Shown piece after piece: positions 1 to 10,603 of a stretch of 64,000 bases of DNA. Source of the stretch: Unio delphinus (taxonomy: Eukaryota > Mollusca > Bivalvia > Unionida > Unionidae). The notes under the pieces were generated by a model. That model was given only the letters and a program-made list of their open reading frames with translations. It searched no databases and was not told the origin of the DNA. Numbering within the stretch: position 1 is the first letter of the stretch; every line of letters begins with the position of its first letter. The stretch is taken from NCBI GenBank assembly GCA_029339505.1, contig JAQISU010000033.1, positions 3,175,001 to 3,239,000 on the forward strand, written 5' to 3'. A program made the position numbers and the translations under genes.

Positions 1-359
1 AAACCAGCTCAAATTAGATGCACCTAAATCAATTTCAGAATTTTTAAAAAAATTGTTTTGCCACCAGGGTAAAATGGGGTAGGGTTGGCAAACAAACCAA
101 GAAAGGTCAACTGACCAGAAACAAATATATAATTTTACCTACTCACTTAAATATTTTTGGTACAATAAATTTTTTTTATTATTTTCAGTTGATATAGATA
201 CAATTTATTTGGTAAAGTGCATTCTTTCAATCACACTAGATATAATGCAAAACTGTTCCCATATATTGAGCCAATATTGTTTATCAGCTTCAAAAGTTAA
301 TTATTTATTGCAATTTGATCCAATTATCCTTTTTTAGAAGATATGAATTCAAATAATAC

Positions 360-362
<3 letters not shown>
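1..362. other. AT-rich DNA, nothing recognised
   Basis: No open frame, tandem array or transposon end could be recognised here. The stretch ends at a dinucleotide repeat. Confidence 0.5.

Positions 363-403
<41 letters not shown>
363..403. repeat. (AC)n microsatellite
   Basis: About 20 uninterrupted AC dinucleotides, read directly. No SINE-B body lies next to it, unlike several other CA tracts in the window. Confidence 0.98.
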
Positions 404-406
<3 letters not shown>

Positions 407-877
407 GAATGTTTGTCCATAATCATGTTTATTTTTTGAGTTGATCAACTGTGTGCATGAATTACCATTTTGCTTCTTCACAGGTTCGGTGTCATTGAAT
501 GTAGATTTCTGTGTTTATCTTGTGAATATATCACTTTCTTGAGAATATTTTCGAGATTCAGTAGTCCTTGGACTTGTCATTACTTTTGTTATTGTTGATT
601 CACTGAAATCAAAATTACTTTTTTTTTAGAATATGGGACATTAATTTCAGAAAACAACTGTCAATATTTACAATTCAGTATTTTTTAGTTGTGTGTTGTT
701 TTTCGTTGTTGTTGTAAAATAATATTGATGCTTGGATTTCATTGGAAGGAAGAGTGAAACTTCTCATCCCTGAGGAATTCTCAGTGTCCATTAATGAATT
801 TTAAGTTCTCTGTATAATGAACTGTATTTGTGAAATAAGCATGTTTCATTTACAAAGTGTTGGTAATCATTTGGTAT
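404..877. other. AT-rich DNA, nothing recognised
   Basis: No open frame above 60 codons and no repeat structure seen. Confidence 0.5.
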
Positions 878-1005
878 TGTTGTTGTAGGGTTTAACACCA
901 TTTGTCAGCACAAGATATGTTATACATGGTGGCCAGTATTAATGGTGGAGGATGAATGTGATAAAACCCCAGAGAGAATCACTGATCCATGAAAATTTCG
1001 CTTGG
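878..1005 (-). mobile_element. SINE-A fragment (copy 1), 5'-truncated
   Basis: On the minus strand this matches the 3' body of the SINE-A family found nine more times in the window. It has the (ACA)n-type tail (seen as GTTGTTGTAGGG at 879-890), the 'TTCAGCACA' block and the 'GGTGGAGGA' block. The tRNA-like head is missing and the distal part near 985-1005 is strongly diverged, so this is an old truncated copy. No target-site duplication was identified. Confidence 0.8.
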
Positions 1006-1060
1006 TTTCCTTGCTGTTTTGATTACACTTGTTAATGAGCAAGCTAATTTAAGGTAGTTT

Positions 1061-1082
1061 AATATTATTAATTAATAATATT
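1061..1082. repeat. 22-bp perfect AT palindrome
   Basis: The sequence reads AATATTATTAA followed by its exact reverse complement. In DNA this AT-rich such a palindrome may be chance. Confidence 0.9.
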
Positions 1083-1183
1083 TATAACTGTTCACTTGAT
1101 TGGTTGAAGCATCTTAACCTGATACAACCATGTCCACTAATTCTTACGCAGGTAGGATTTGCATGTCTTTTAATGTTTCATTT

Positions 1184-1199
1184 CCCCCCCCCCCCCCCC
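1184..1199. repeat. poly-C tract
   Basis: Sixteen consecutive C residues, read directly. The exact length is liable to assembly error. Confidence 0.95.
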
Positions 1200-1729
1200 G
1201 ATTTGATTTAAGACAAATAACCTGATAATATTAAGCATGCCTACTTCTATTATTTAGTCTAATAATACAGCAAAAATACTTCCACAGATTGGAGAACAAC
1301 ATAGGTGACAATTGGTCAGGTCCTCACCCCTGATGATTCAGTATTTTTTGTGTTTTCTAGAAACTTTGTCAGGTATGCAATAGATAATCATTACCAGACT
1401 TAATGGTGATGTTTTGAATACATTTTCAGATTTGACAATTTAGCATAAAATAATTCCACCCACCTCGATATCACCATAGTTACTTCAGCTTTGTCATTGT
1501 GTGTTGACTGGTTCTTCTTACGTTTATTAAACTGGCCTCTCCCAGAGAAGATCCTGGCTTTTACAAAGTTGTCACCCAAAAAAAATAGCCAGCATAAAGA
1601 TTTTGTCACCAATTTTCAAAAAGATGTTGCCAGAACAAATATTGAATATTTTTTCAAGTCTACGAATGTAATAGGCAATGAAATTTGAAAAACAAATGAA
1701 TAGTTATTACTTTATTGACAACAAGCAAT
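1200..1729. other. AT-rich DNA with short overlapping frames only
   Basis: Overlapping open frames of 65-70 codons exist on both strands near 1400-1690. They show no family motif, no splice-site context I can defend and no repeated structure. I treat them as chance frames. Confidence 0.45.
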
Positions 1730-1899
1730 CAACGTTCCCTCAAAAGCTGCGCGCACATGCACAGCTGCTCAGGCATTCCCGTGCAGCTGAATTGTCAAGT
1801 TATGCTCAATCCAGCGTTAAATTTTGCTTTTCTCCATAATGCTTGCACAGTGCAGCAAGAACTGTGTGCACATCTACTATTCGCTTAGAGGGAAAGTTG
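1730..1899. mobile_element. hAT-type MITE with perfect 8-bp target-site duplication
   Basis: A 170-bp non-autonomous DNA element. Its terminal inverted repeats are CAACGTTCCCTC at the left and, reverse-complemented, CAACTTTCCCTC at the right (11 of 12 match), with weaker complementarity further in. It is flanked by the exact 8-bp direct repeat CAAGCAAT at 1722-1729 and 1900-1907. An 8-bp duplication with termini starting CA is the hallmark of the hAT superfamily. The interior is visibly richer in GC than the flanks (GCGCGCACATGCACAGC around 1749) and encodes nothing. Confidence 0.88.
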
Positions 1900-1907
1900 C
1901 AAGCAAT

Positions 1908-4088
1908 ACAGCCATAATATTACAACATAAAACCCTGACATGACAGTTTATTGCTTGTAGACACTGATGAGAGAGTAGATTGACATTTATTTTCAGTTTG
2001 TATACTAGAGGACATATTACATTTATGATGATTACACTGAAATTAAATTAAAAGATAGAAGTAAAACATGAATTGTCCTTGCTTATTTAATTGGTATCTA
2101 TTTTTTAAAGGTTTGCCTCAAGTAGCCATTACTAACATTTTGTTGATCTAAACGTTTTACAGTATACAGTAATCTCCTTTGGAAACAAATTTAAGAAAAG
2201 ATATGACTTCATATTAAAGGTTGAGAATTTCATGATATTGATTAAAATGTCAATGATAAAACAAGTTAATATATAAATATTTCATTTACCAATTTTTATA
2301 ATTATTTTCTTCACATTCAGTAAATAAGGCCATTTTTTGCATTTTGTAGTTTTAAAAATGGGATCCATAAATGACGTCGTGTTATAAGCAATTTTGCAAG
2401 TTGTATCAGGGACAAGTTATTGAAAAGTGGTGTTTTGAGAATTACTGATTTGTCTTAATATCTAGTCATTTTAAGAATGAAATTAATGTTTTTGTGTTTC
2501 AAGTTGGAAAGGAAAAATAATAGTAATTTGATTATTTGCCAGAATATAAAAAAAGAATGAAACAAATTTGATTTTTTTAAATTTTTTTGTGTGCATATTG
2601 GTTAGTGTCAGGGAGTTGTTTGAAACCAAATCAGAGCAAAAAATAGGGAAAGGAGATAGATGAACTTGATAATGCTATTGTACTCTTGTTAAAGCACAAA
2701 TGTACCAATTTAAAGAGTTTTCATTACACTGATAAATTTTCAGTTTTCAAGCACCTGCTTGAACACAACCTTGATGATAATCATAACAGTGCTAATGATT
2801 TTTTATTATCTGATTCTTTCAGTCATTTATCATTCATAGATACCAGAGTAGTTTCACATGAGTGATTCATTTGAGAGCCTGCCTATTTTACATGAATAAG
2901 ATAGTATGTGTTCAAATAGTCAATAAAGTTAGGTCATCAACATTATTTTTCTAGGAAGTTTGTAAAGACAAGGAAGGATTGAAATGTGCTTGTAGTTCGT
3001 TACATGATCTTCTGTGCTCAGCTGTATAAATGTAGTTGCCTTTTCAATTATCCATGACTGAGGAAATTTAGTAGGCCTAATATACTTTGATTGCAAGTTA
3101 AAGCTATGCTTTCATCTGCATCAGGTACAGAGGCCTTTATGACGCCGTGGTCCAATCATCAAGTCATTTTGTTTTAGAACATATGTTTTTCTTCATGAAA
3201 AATTCAGGACTCATTTTTCGAATATTAAAGATTTTCAGTATTAAACTTTCAGAGCTCTGAATCAGTAGAGGAAATTTAAGTTTTTAAAGTTTTTCATCAG
3301 CTTGATAATAAAAAGCATTTTGAATATTTGAGGAATTACTTGATAATCAAATGCCCTCCTGATTTAAATTTCACTTAGTTTCACTACGGTTTATTGCACT
3401 GAGCGTGGTAAAAAATAAATTAGCCATTAGTTATTTCCATTGTCATCCAGGACTTTTTTGTATTAATCTTTTTTAGGCATGATTTATTAGCTTAATTTTT
3501 TCTCCAAATTTTATATTCAACTATGATTTCCTTCAGACTTTTAAATGGTTTCTTTCTTTCATTGCATTAAAACTTTTTCAGTGGTGCTATATCAGAAGAT
3601 TTGACCATAAATGAATACATCTTTGAATATTTTGATTTTAATCCATGGAATCTCTTTCATGAATTGAGTCTTTACAAGATTAGTGGATTTATGGATATTA
3701 TTTTTTGTATAGATTTTTTTTTTAATTCTTGTGTAAGAAAATTGCAAAATAGTCACTTAAACCAATCCTTGAAACTATTTATTCAGGACCATTTTCTTTT
3801 GGTACAAATAATAAATTTAGATGTTACTGTGGTTAGTTTATTATGTAACCAATATTGGTTTAATGGTGTGCATTTTATTTGATCATTGAGAAGGTCACTG
3901 CACAATTTGATTGCCTCATTGTATCCTTGGTAAAGGCACTTTGATTCCATTTCCTTAGCATGATGTAACCAATAATGGGTTAAAGGTGTTCCCTTAAACC
4001 TGGCCTCACCCATATGTACACACCAGCAAGATACTTATGCTCCTTTTCTGATAATCTTACAATCATTATTCCCACAATGAAAATGTAG
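1908..4088. other. 2.2 kb AT-rich DNA, nothing recognised
   Basis: Low-complexity AT-rich sequence. The longest frame is 93 codons at 3601-3882 (+); its composition is Phe/Ile/Leu-rich, as expected from translated AT-rich noncoding DNA, and no domain motif is visible. No tandem or inverted repeat stands out. Confidence 0.5.
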
Positions 4089-4100
4089 TCATATGGACAA

Positions 4101-4240
4101 CTGTCTTCGTGGGTTCGAGTCTTAGATTTGGCTAATGTAGTTATGTGAGAAAGCTTGCTTCCTCCACCAATAATACTGGCTGCCATGTATAGCCTATTGT
4201 GTGCTGAAAAATGGTGTTAAACCCTACAACTACAACAACA
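4101..4240 (+). mobile_element. SINE-A copy 2, 5'-truncated, with 12-bp TSD
   Basis: The copy starts inside the tRNA-like head, just before the B box (GGGTTCGAGTC at about 4111), and runs through the conserved body to an ACAACTACAACAACA tail. It is bracketed by the perfect direct repeat TCATATGGACAA at 4089-4100 and 4241-4252. The duplication shows that this truncated form is what inserted, as expected for target-primed reverse transcription. Confidence 0.92.
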
Positions 4241-4252
4241 TCATATGGACAA

Positions 4253-4542
4253 TGTTCTTTTGCATACTAGGAACATGTAAAGAATTGGCCACAATTGTAG
4301 ACACAAAGACACTGTGATTCCATTTAAGAGTGCTCTTAAAACTCACCTACCGTATTTCAACTGCAAGATCAAATTTAAAGACCTAATAATGTTTCTTACC
4401 TTAAATTTTCCAGCATGTTTTCTACTTTCATGTTGTTTCTTTTTTTATTTAATCATATCATTATATGCTTTTTATTGTTATAGGTGTTTTCTGATGTTGT
4501 TAGGCAATTAGAGTTTCTAGAGATTAAGCGCTATACAAAGAC

Positions 4543-4592
<50 letters not shown>
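4253..4592 (+). pseudogene. LINE 3' end (L2/CR1-like) with stem-loop tail and (ATT)n
   Basis: An open stretch near 4314-4350 encodes a C-terminal motif of the form F-K-S-x-L-K-T-H-L. This is the characteristic end of reverse-transcriptase ORFs in L2/CR1-type LINEs (seen in sequence, family by recall). About 180 bp of T-rich 3' UTR follows, then a block near 4500-4545 containing AAGCGCTATACAAAG, then (ATT)n at 4546-4592. The same block followed by (ATT)n recurs at about 44800 and 57612. Nothing upstream of the C-terminus is recognisable, so the copy is heavily 5'-truncated. The 5' limit is approximate. Confidence 0.65.
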
Positions 4593-6030
4593 CAATAGCA
4601 CATGTACAAATATTTATGTTGAATTGTCATGAGAGATATATTGTTATTTAGATTTTGTTTGATAAAGGTCTTCATCTCTTGGACATTGTATTTTAAATAT
4701 TTCATATTTAGCACTATCTAGCCTACCTCACAAATTGAAATGAAAATGTAGGTGTATTATAGTCCAGAAGATTGAATTTCTTAGAGACTTGCATTTGGTG
4801 GCAGATGGAATGATCTGGGGATGATGGGAGGGATATTGGGGCAGGAGGTTGGGAGGGATGATATTGAGCAGTACAGGGCACCCTTCTGTTTCTAATTTGG
4901 CTGATACAGAGCAGGTTTTCAATCAGGATGGACTTAAATTTGGACAGATACTGTCTATTTTATTAGGTGCATTGTCCTATTTGATATTTTGATGTTACTG
5001 TTAACCTCTGTGCAAAGCATTTTCCATTGATTATGGTCAGTGGATTTTGTTAATGTAATACTAGAACTGGCAATTTTGGAATGTGGGCTTGCATGGGATT
5101 GCCAGTTAATGCCTCCAAAGCCTCCAGGTTTCTTTAGTGTATGGTATGTATATGATATGGTATGTATGTATAGGGGTCACAGTGTTGCTCTTAGCATTTG
5201 TAATAATATTTTTAAAAAAATCTTTAAATTTTATGCCCATTTTCATTGAAAAGTGTGGGAATCTTCTTGTTTAATCCATCTGAAAGTGTCTAGAGATTAC
5301 CTTCTTTCATTTCCCATTAGAAGATGGTTAAATTGTCAGCAATGTTTTTTTTGCAAAAGATGGTGTTGGCTGTGTTGTGTATGAAGCACTTTATTGGTCA
5401 TTGACTGGTTTATAGAAGTACCTGTATAAACACATTTTGCCAGGCTGTTTCTGGTTATACACAGGTCATATTAACTTTAATTCATATAATTGTGGCAGCT
5501 AAAGTTGATCAAAACTGTACCAATCTTGTAATGCATTTTTTTGCCTGTCTCACTGTACTGATTTCCAATAGTTATGGATTATTATAATTACACAACATAC
5601 TTTATCAAAACCAGTCATTAGAGCATGTGAGGATAACAAAAATGGAAAAAGCAGATGAAGGTCTAAGTTGAATAAATCTTGTGCCTGAACATATGAACCT
5701 TTGACAGAAAAACAATGCATTATAGATGCAATGGTACCTTCAAGGCACAGGTATATCATTATCACTTTGAGGTTCAAATATATATATATGTACCATAAAT
5801 CGTTTTTGAATGTGCATTGTTGAGAGTTACCATATTGGGAGTGAGAGAATGTAACTTCAAAGGTGTCAAAGGGAGCTAACTCTAATGATATTTACATATT
5901 CATGAATGTGATTTTATTCATAACATTGCATATGTGCTTATTGTGATAGTGCTTAATCAAAACTTACCAGAATAATAATTTTTGAAGTGCTCAGTCTTAT
6001 TATGGTATGTATTTTGAACCATGGTTGTAA
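4593..6030. other. AT-rich DNA, nothing recognised
   Basis: Only isolated frames of 60-75 codons occur, with no motif. No repeat units were found. Confidence 0.5.
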
Positions 6031-6165
6031 TATGAACCATAATGGGCTGACATATTTGGGTCTACGAAGTTTCTTGGGAGCAGCGAAATGAACAAACGAA
6101 ATAGACCCTGATCTGCTAGTGCATTTTGCAATGGCAGACCAAGGTCTTTTTCGTGTGCAGTTGAT
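6031..6165. mobile_element. Fold-back MITE family, partial copy A
   Basis: The section around 6100-6160 carries the family core, with AGACCCTGATCTGC and GCAATGGCAGACCA in inverted arrangement, followed by the GCAGTTG end motif. The outer terminal repeats are not preserved clearly. It is recognised by similarity to the copies at 7516, 11071, 43165 and 46606. Confidence 0.55.
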
Positions 6166-6180
6166 TGTAATCAAATTTAT

Positions 6181-6623
6181 TTTTAGCCTTTCTCTTCCCA
6201 ACATTATCTAAATGCCTATTAAAATGGAAGATTCTTGTAGCTGTGTAATATTGGGAAATTGTCCAGCCTAGTGTCACATTGGCTCTTAGTGTTACTTGGT
6301 TACACTTGCTTTTGTAACTGTGAGACTTAGTACCCTATGAAAATTAGGCGTTACAGTTCCAAACACCATTACAAGGTATTGAATGTGTGATTTTGGTAAT
6401 GCCATGCAAATGTATGACTCCTAATGTAAATTACATATACAGCATAAACATGGATTCAGAAGTCTTGATATTATTTCAGGAACCGATTTCCAAGCATTCC
6501 CTGGTGATAAGTGAGAGTTGCAAAACTAACTAGGTCTCTGTATTCAGAACTTTTCCACTGCTTTTACTTTTACTAAAGAACCTGACTCAAGCTTGATACT
6601 TAAATATGAGTCAAAATCATGAT
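6181..6623. other. AT-rich DNA, nothing recognised
   Basis: No frames, arrays or transposon ends recognised. Confidence 0.5.
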
Positions 6624-6884
6624 AATATGTAATAATTCATGGGTATTTAGATAAACATTGTATTTTAATTGAATAAATATGTAATAATTCATGGGTATTT
6701 AGATAAACATTGTATTTTAATTGAATAAATATGCAATAATTCATGGGTATTTAGATAAACATTGTATTTTAATTGAATAAATATGTAATAATTCATGGCT
6801 ATTTAGATAAACATTGTATTTTAATTGAATAAATATGTAATAATTCATGGCTATTTAGATAAACATTGTATTTTAATTGAAGAA
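6624..6884. repeat. Minisatellite, 52-bp unit, 5 copies
   Basis: Five nearly identical head-to-tail copies of a 52-bp AT-rich unit containing AATTCATGGGTATTTAGATA. The period was checked at 6641, 6693 and 6745. The last two copies share GGCT in place of GGGT, a subtype that marks local duplication order. Confidence 0.97.
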
Positions 6885-7515
6885 ATTGCAGTTGGGCTTT
6901 TAGCTCTTAAATTTTTAGAGGTATTCATGTTTAAAGTGAAACATTTCAGTAACCTAGGTGTTACAAATTTTCATTTTCAATTGTCTATCACACATCATTT
7001 ATGAGTTACATATAGGAAAAGTTACCAGAAAGAGATTGTAAAACTTTTTATGATTTTCATCTGGTCATTGATAATCTTGCCCCAAATCACCTTTCATGGA
7101 TGCGTTGTGATGCCAAAGCCGATATTTATTTAAGTATTTAATTACATTTCACAAGAAATATGGCAGTAGTATGCATTTGAAAGAAGAATTCCGTCTCAAT
7201 TACCACAAACTTTGATCCATTTTGATTACACAATGGGCACAATAAAAAGGAAGACGGCTGATTAGCCCAAAAATATAGAACATTTATAGGTCAATACTCC
7301 AACTAAAGATTTGATCAATCCGCTGTCTTGTCTACTCATCTGTTTAATATATAGTTTACAACATCATGCATTGCATGAAGGTTGTTGGAATTTGTTGTGA
7401 GAGTTAAAATAGCCATTTCAAATTTTAAGTTGAAACGTTTTTTTTGTGACAAGTAATTACATGTAAATATTTATAGCTGCTGACATTTTCACTTTGGCAT
7501 CACAGAATGTCTAAA
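6885..7515. other. AT-rich DNA, nothing recognised
   Basis: No feature seen. Confidence 0.5.
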
Positions 7516-7722
7516 TATACCATGTTTACTCATTGATAAGTCAAGTCAAATTGCAAACAACAAAGATCCTGATCTGCCTGAAGGTTAGGGTCTATGTTAT
7601 CTGTCACTGATCACTCTTAACAAAACTACACAGACACATATCTGCCAGTGAATTATGTGATTGCAAATCAGGGTCTATGCAGTTCCCTTTTTGGACTTAT
7701 CTTTTAAGCAAGTACTTACAGT
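7516..7722. mobile_element. Fold-back MITE family, copy B
   Basis: The left end reads TTTACTCATTGATAAGTCAA followed by a TTGCAAACAA motif. The right end (about 7691-7718) is the inverted counterpart, GGACTTATCTTTTAAGCAAG. The interior carries GATCCTGATCTGCC and AAATCAGGGTCTATG in inverted orientation, so the element folds on itself. There is no coding capacity. The superfamily is not assigned. Confidence 0.72.
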
Positions 7723-8314
7723 TTCTACAGTTTTGAAATAACTTTGACAACTGTAACACTACTTGAAAAGATGCAAAGTCATCTAAATTTGGACATTCTT
7801 TGTCTCGTAAAATCTCATAGGTCTGATTTATAAAGATATGTAATAACTCATGAAAAGGAAAACTTTCTCTGCATCAAAATGATGCTTACATTACTGAAAA
7901 GTATCACTCAAGATGGGACTGCTAATAAATCGCGTGAAACTGCAACATAATTAATACATATCCAGCTTTCATCAGGTACCTGTGTAAAACAAAAACAATT
8001 CCATTGCGAAATCTTATAGACTGCCAACAATCAGGCACTTCTAATGAAGATTATTCATAATTGATACATGCACATATTGGACAATTTTTTCCAAGGGGGT
8101 CAGTGTTGAAAGTTTAAAATGTGTGCATTTTTTTCTTTTTTTTTTAAAAATGGTCACATTTCTGTTGTTTATAACTTAAAAAAAGTAATTTAGTTAAAGA
8201 AAAAGGTTGTGGTAATAAAATCTTATAGCCTGCACAAGTATGTTGCATTGTTTTGCACATATTTACCTTGTTCAGAGATGTGTTCTGGAGCTAGTGATCA
8301 GATAATTGGTTTAT
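7723..8314. other. AT-rich DNA, nothing recognised
   Basis: No feature seen apart from homopolymer runs near 8130-8150. Confidence 0.5.
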
Positions 8315-8315
8315 A

Positions 8316-8358
<43 letters not shown>

Positions 8359-8359
8359 A
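8315..8359. repeat. (TTGA)n microsatellite, LINE tail
   Basis: About ten TTGA units. They sit exactly where the 3' end of the minus-strand LINE remnant stops, so they are best read as its tail and not as an independent microsatellite. Confidence 0.95.
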
Positions 8360-9010
8360 ATTGTATTTTAATGGCCCACCAGCATTTTTAGGCTGTTTAG
8401 TGCTAACCAATAGGTTATATGTAAAAACGTTTGAAAAAAAGTAAAAGTTTTAATATCGACAAGCGATATAAAAAACCAGATAGTTGAAAGTAAAACGGTA
8501 AGATGGTAATGGTAAAATATAAAATTTCCCGATCAACAGGGGATGAAAATGGTGTATGGTAATGAAGACAGATGAAAATATCTTGAAAATAAGGGACTGT
8601 ATTTATGATACATAAAAGTGCTCTATGTGATGGCATAAAATGTATAGTTTAAAATAAAGGTTTACTTCCTTCAGGACATCTATAACGCGAGTGATATTTA
8701 TAGTATCAAGAAGTTCCTTCATGTCATGTACATTATACTTATCAAACGTAGGTTGCAGGTCGAAACACCCAGTCATAAAGTGCTTAACAGTGAATGGTTC
8801 ATTGCAAGAAACACAGTCTGGTGCATCTTCACCTTTTTAAATGGTTTGTGAGAAACAGCAAATTTTAGGCTTTAGATTATGATGAGATTTTGATAAATTG
8901 GGTATTTTACTCCATTGTTTGGACCAATTGCACTTTTTTTTAAAAAATTGGGATATTTTGGGAGCATGGTAATAATCATTGGGATGTTAATCATGTCTTT
9001 GGGAATCTAT
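8315..9010 (-). pseudogene. LINE 3' end (I/Jockey-group), ORF C-terminus plus (TCAA)n tail
   Basis: On the minus strand an open stretch from about 8838 to the stop at 8603-8605 encodes a C-terminal segment. It has a C-x2-C-x8-H-x4-C pattern (C-V-S-C, then H-F-M-T-G-C), followed by an acidic linker and a helix ending V-L-K-E-V-N-L-Y. This zinc-knuckle-like ending is known from reverse transcriptases of I/Jockey-group LINEs. Upstream (8840-9010) the reading is broken by frameshifts and stops. Downstream is a ~240-bp 3' UTR ending in GGGCCATTAAAATACAATTA and a tetranucleotide tail (TTGA on the plus strand, 8315-8359). The element is 5'-truncated; the 5' limit is approximate. Confidence 0.75.
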
Positions 9011-9181
9011 CAAATGGCTTGGTAGTGTACTCAGTTCCAGGTGTATTAGGGTCCTGTTTGAATATTTCTCACAGTGATCAGATACATCATATGGAACACA
9101 TGAACTTGAATTTACAGTACCATACATGTATGTAGGGGTAAAAAGATTCATACCAATGCATCAATACATTTGCCATACTGA

Positions 9182-9208
9182 TGTGTGTGTGTGTGTGTGT
9201 ATGTATAT

Positions 9209-9264
<56 letters not shown>
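9182..9264. repeat. Compound (TG)n / (GA)n microsatellite
   Basis: About 9 TG units (9182-9200), a short TA-rich spacer, then about 26 GA units (9212-9264). Confidence 0.98.
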
Positions 9265-9267
<3 letters not shown>

Positions 9268-10600
9268 TGTATTGTTGATAGTTTTCCCTTTTCACTATCA
9301 AAAACAAGTACCTCTGGCCACCGCAGTTGGTTTTACATTAGGCTAAAGTAGAATGTGATAAATTTTGTTGATAGATTCATCCCCACATCCAGACTTGTTT
9401 GGATGAGATTTACTTTGCAAAGTGTGCTGTTTCTTCTGCTGAAGTAAAGACATAAAAGCTTTGGTAATACATGTACAATGTTTTTAAAGCATTCATGCAG
9501 TGCAAAACCAAGTAAGGGAGCAATGCTTCAAATAAAATGGTACATGCATACAGGAATGTCTACCATAAGTTAATGACTCCCTTGCAAAGTAGGACTTCTT
9601 GAAATTATCCATATGCTAGTTAATTATATAGGTAATTTCAAGTCACTTACCAGTAGGTCTCTATGGGTTTGAGCAGGTTTAACAAGTTGATTTTGGTTAT
9701 GATACATTAAGGTAATTACATTTTAGCATAACACATTTGTTTACTGGTAAATAAAGATATAATTCTGACTTAATGGTAGGTTTAGACTTCCTGGCCTTTT
9801 CAGATTGTTATTTAAAATATTCTTGCACTTTATGACTTTAATTTTTTTTACAAAATTTAAAATTCTTTTGGCACAAATCATACAAATGCCTAAAATATAG
9901 ACAGTGTCCTCACTAAATTCTGATGTGTTTGTAGATGCAATTTTTTAATGACATTAGTGTCAGAATTAAATTTAGACATTACGATGTTCGTTTATAATTG
10001 GAGTAATAAAGGGAAATAGATTAAACAGAATTTATGATCATTTGAAGGAAAAAAGAGATTAAAAAATGCAGCAGAGAGCCAAGTTAATCTTATTGATAGG
10101 GTTTATGGTACATGATAGAAAATTATGTGTGAAAGGTTTTACACAAAATTGTTCTCCTGGCTACAATAAATATCCATTATCACATGCATACAAATACTGC
10201 TTGATCACATCAACTCCAAACAAAACCAAAAACAGAAGAAATAGAGTTGCGTTAAAATGTCAAACTGCTTGCTTGAAAGGTTCAATGTTGTCAGCAAGGA
10301 AAGGCAGTAAATGGAAGTTATTTGTTTGTTCATGTAATTTGCTCACTTTTAGAGGACCTTTTTCTAAAGATTTTGAGAAATCAAGTATTGATTAATTTTA
10401 AACCTATAAAGCTAATTTTTCTAAAAGTTTGTCATTGTGGAGGCTCATTGTTTTCCGAAGTGTTTTTAACAAAATTATAGTTAGTGATTCACTCACAAGT
10501 AAATATTAACACAATGTGCACAGAAGAAAAAAAAATCAAAGTGTCAATTGAAATAATGATGGTGTGTTGAATGAATAGAAATAATGTCTTTGTAAACATG
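9265..10600. other. AT-rich DNA; one unassigned 109-codon frame
   Basis: A plus-strand frame at 10066-10395 (109 codons) is longer than the local background and rich in Lys, Ser and Cys. I recognise no domain, it lacks splice context I can defend, and no second copy occurs in the window. I do not call it a gene. Confidence 0.45.
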
Positions 10601-10603
10601 TTG

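Noticed and set aside
3601..3882. 93-codon frame as a host exon
   Set aside because: Phe/Ile/Leu/Asn-rich composition expected of AT-rich noncoding DNA; no motif or convincing splice sites.
5780..5790. TATA-like runs as promoters
   Set aside because: AT-rich background produces many such strings and no gene lies downstream.
10066..10395. 109-codon frame as a small gene
   Set aside because: No recognisable domain, promoter or splice signal. Kept only as a note in the region entry.
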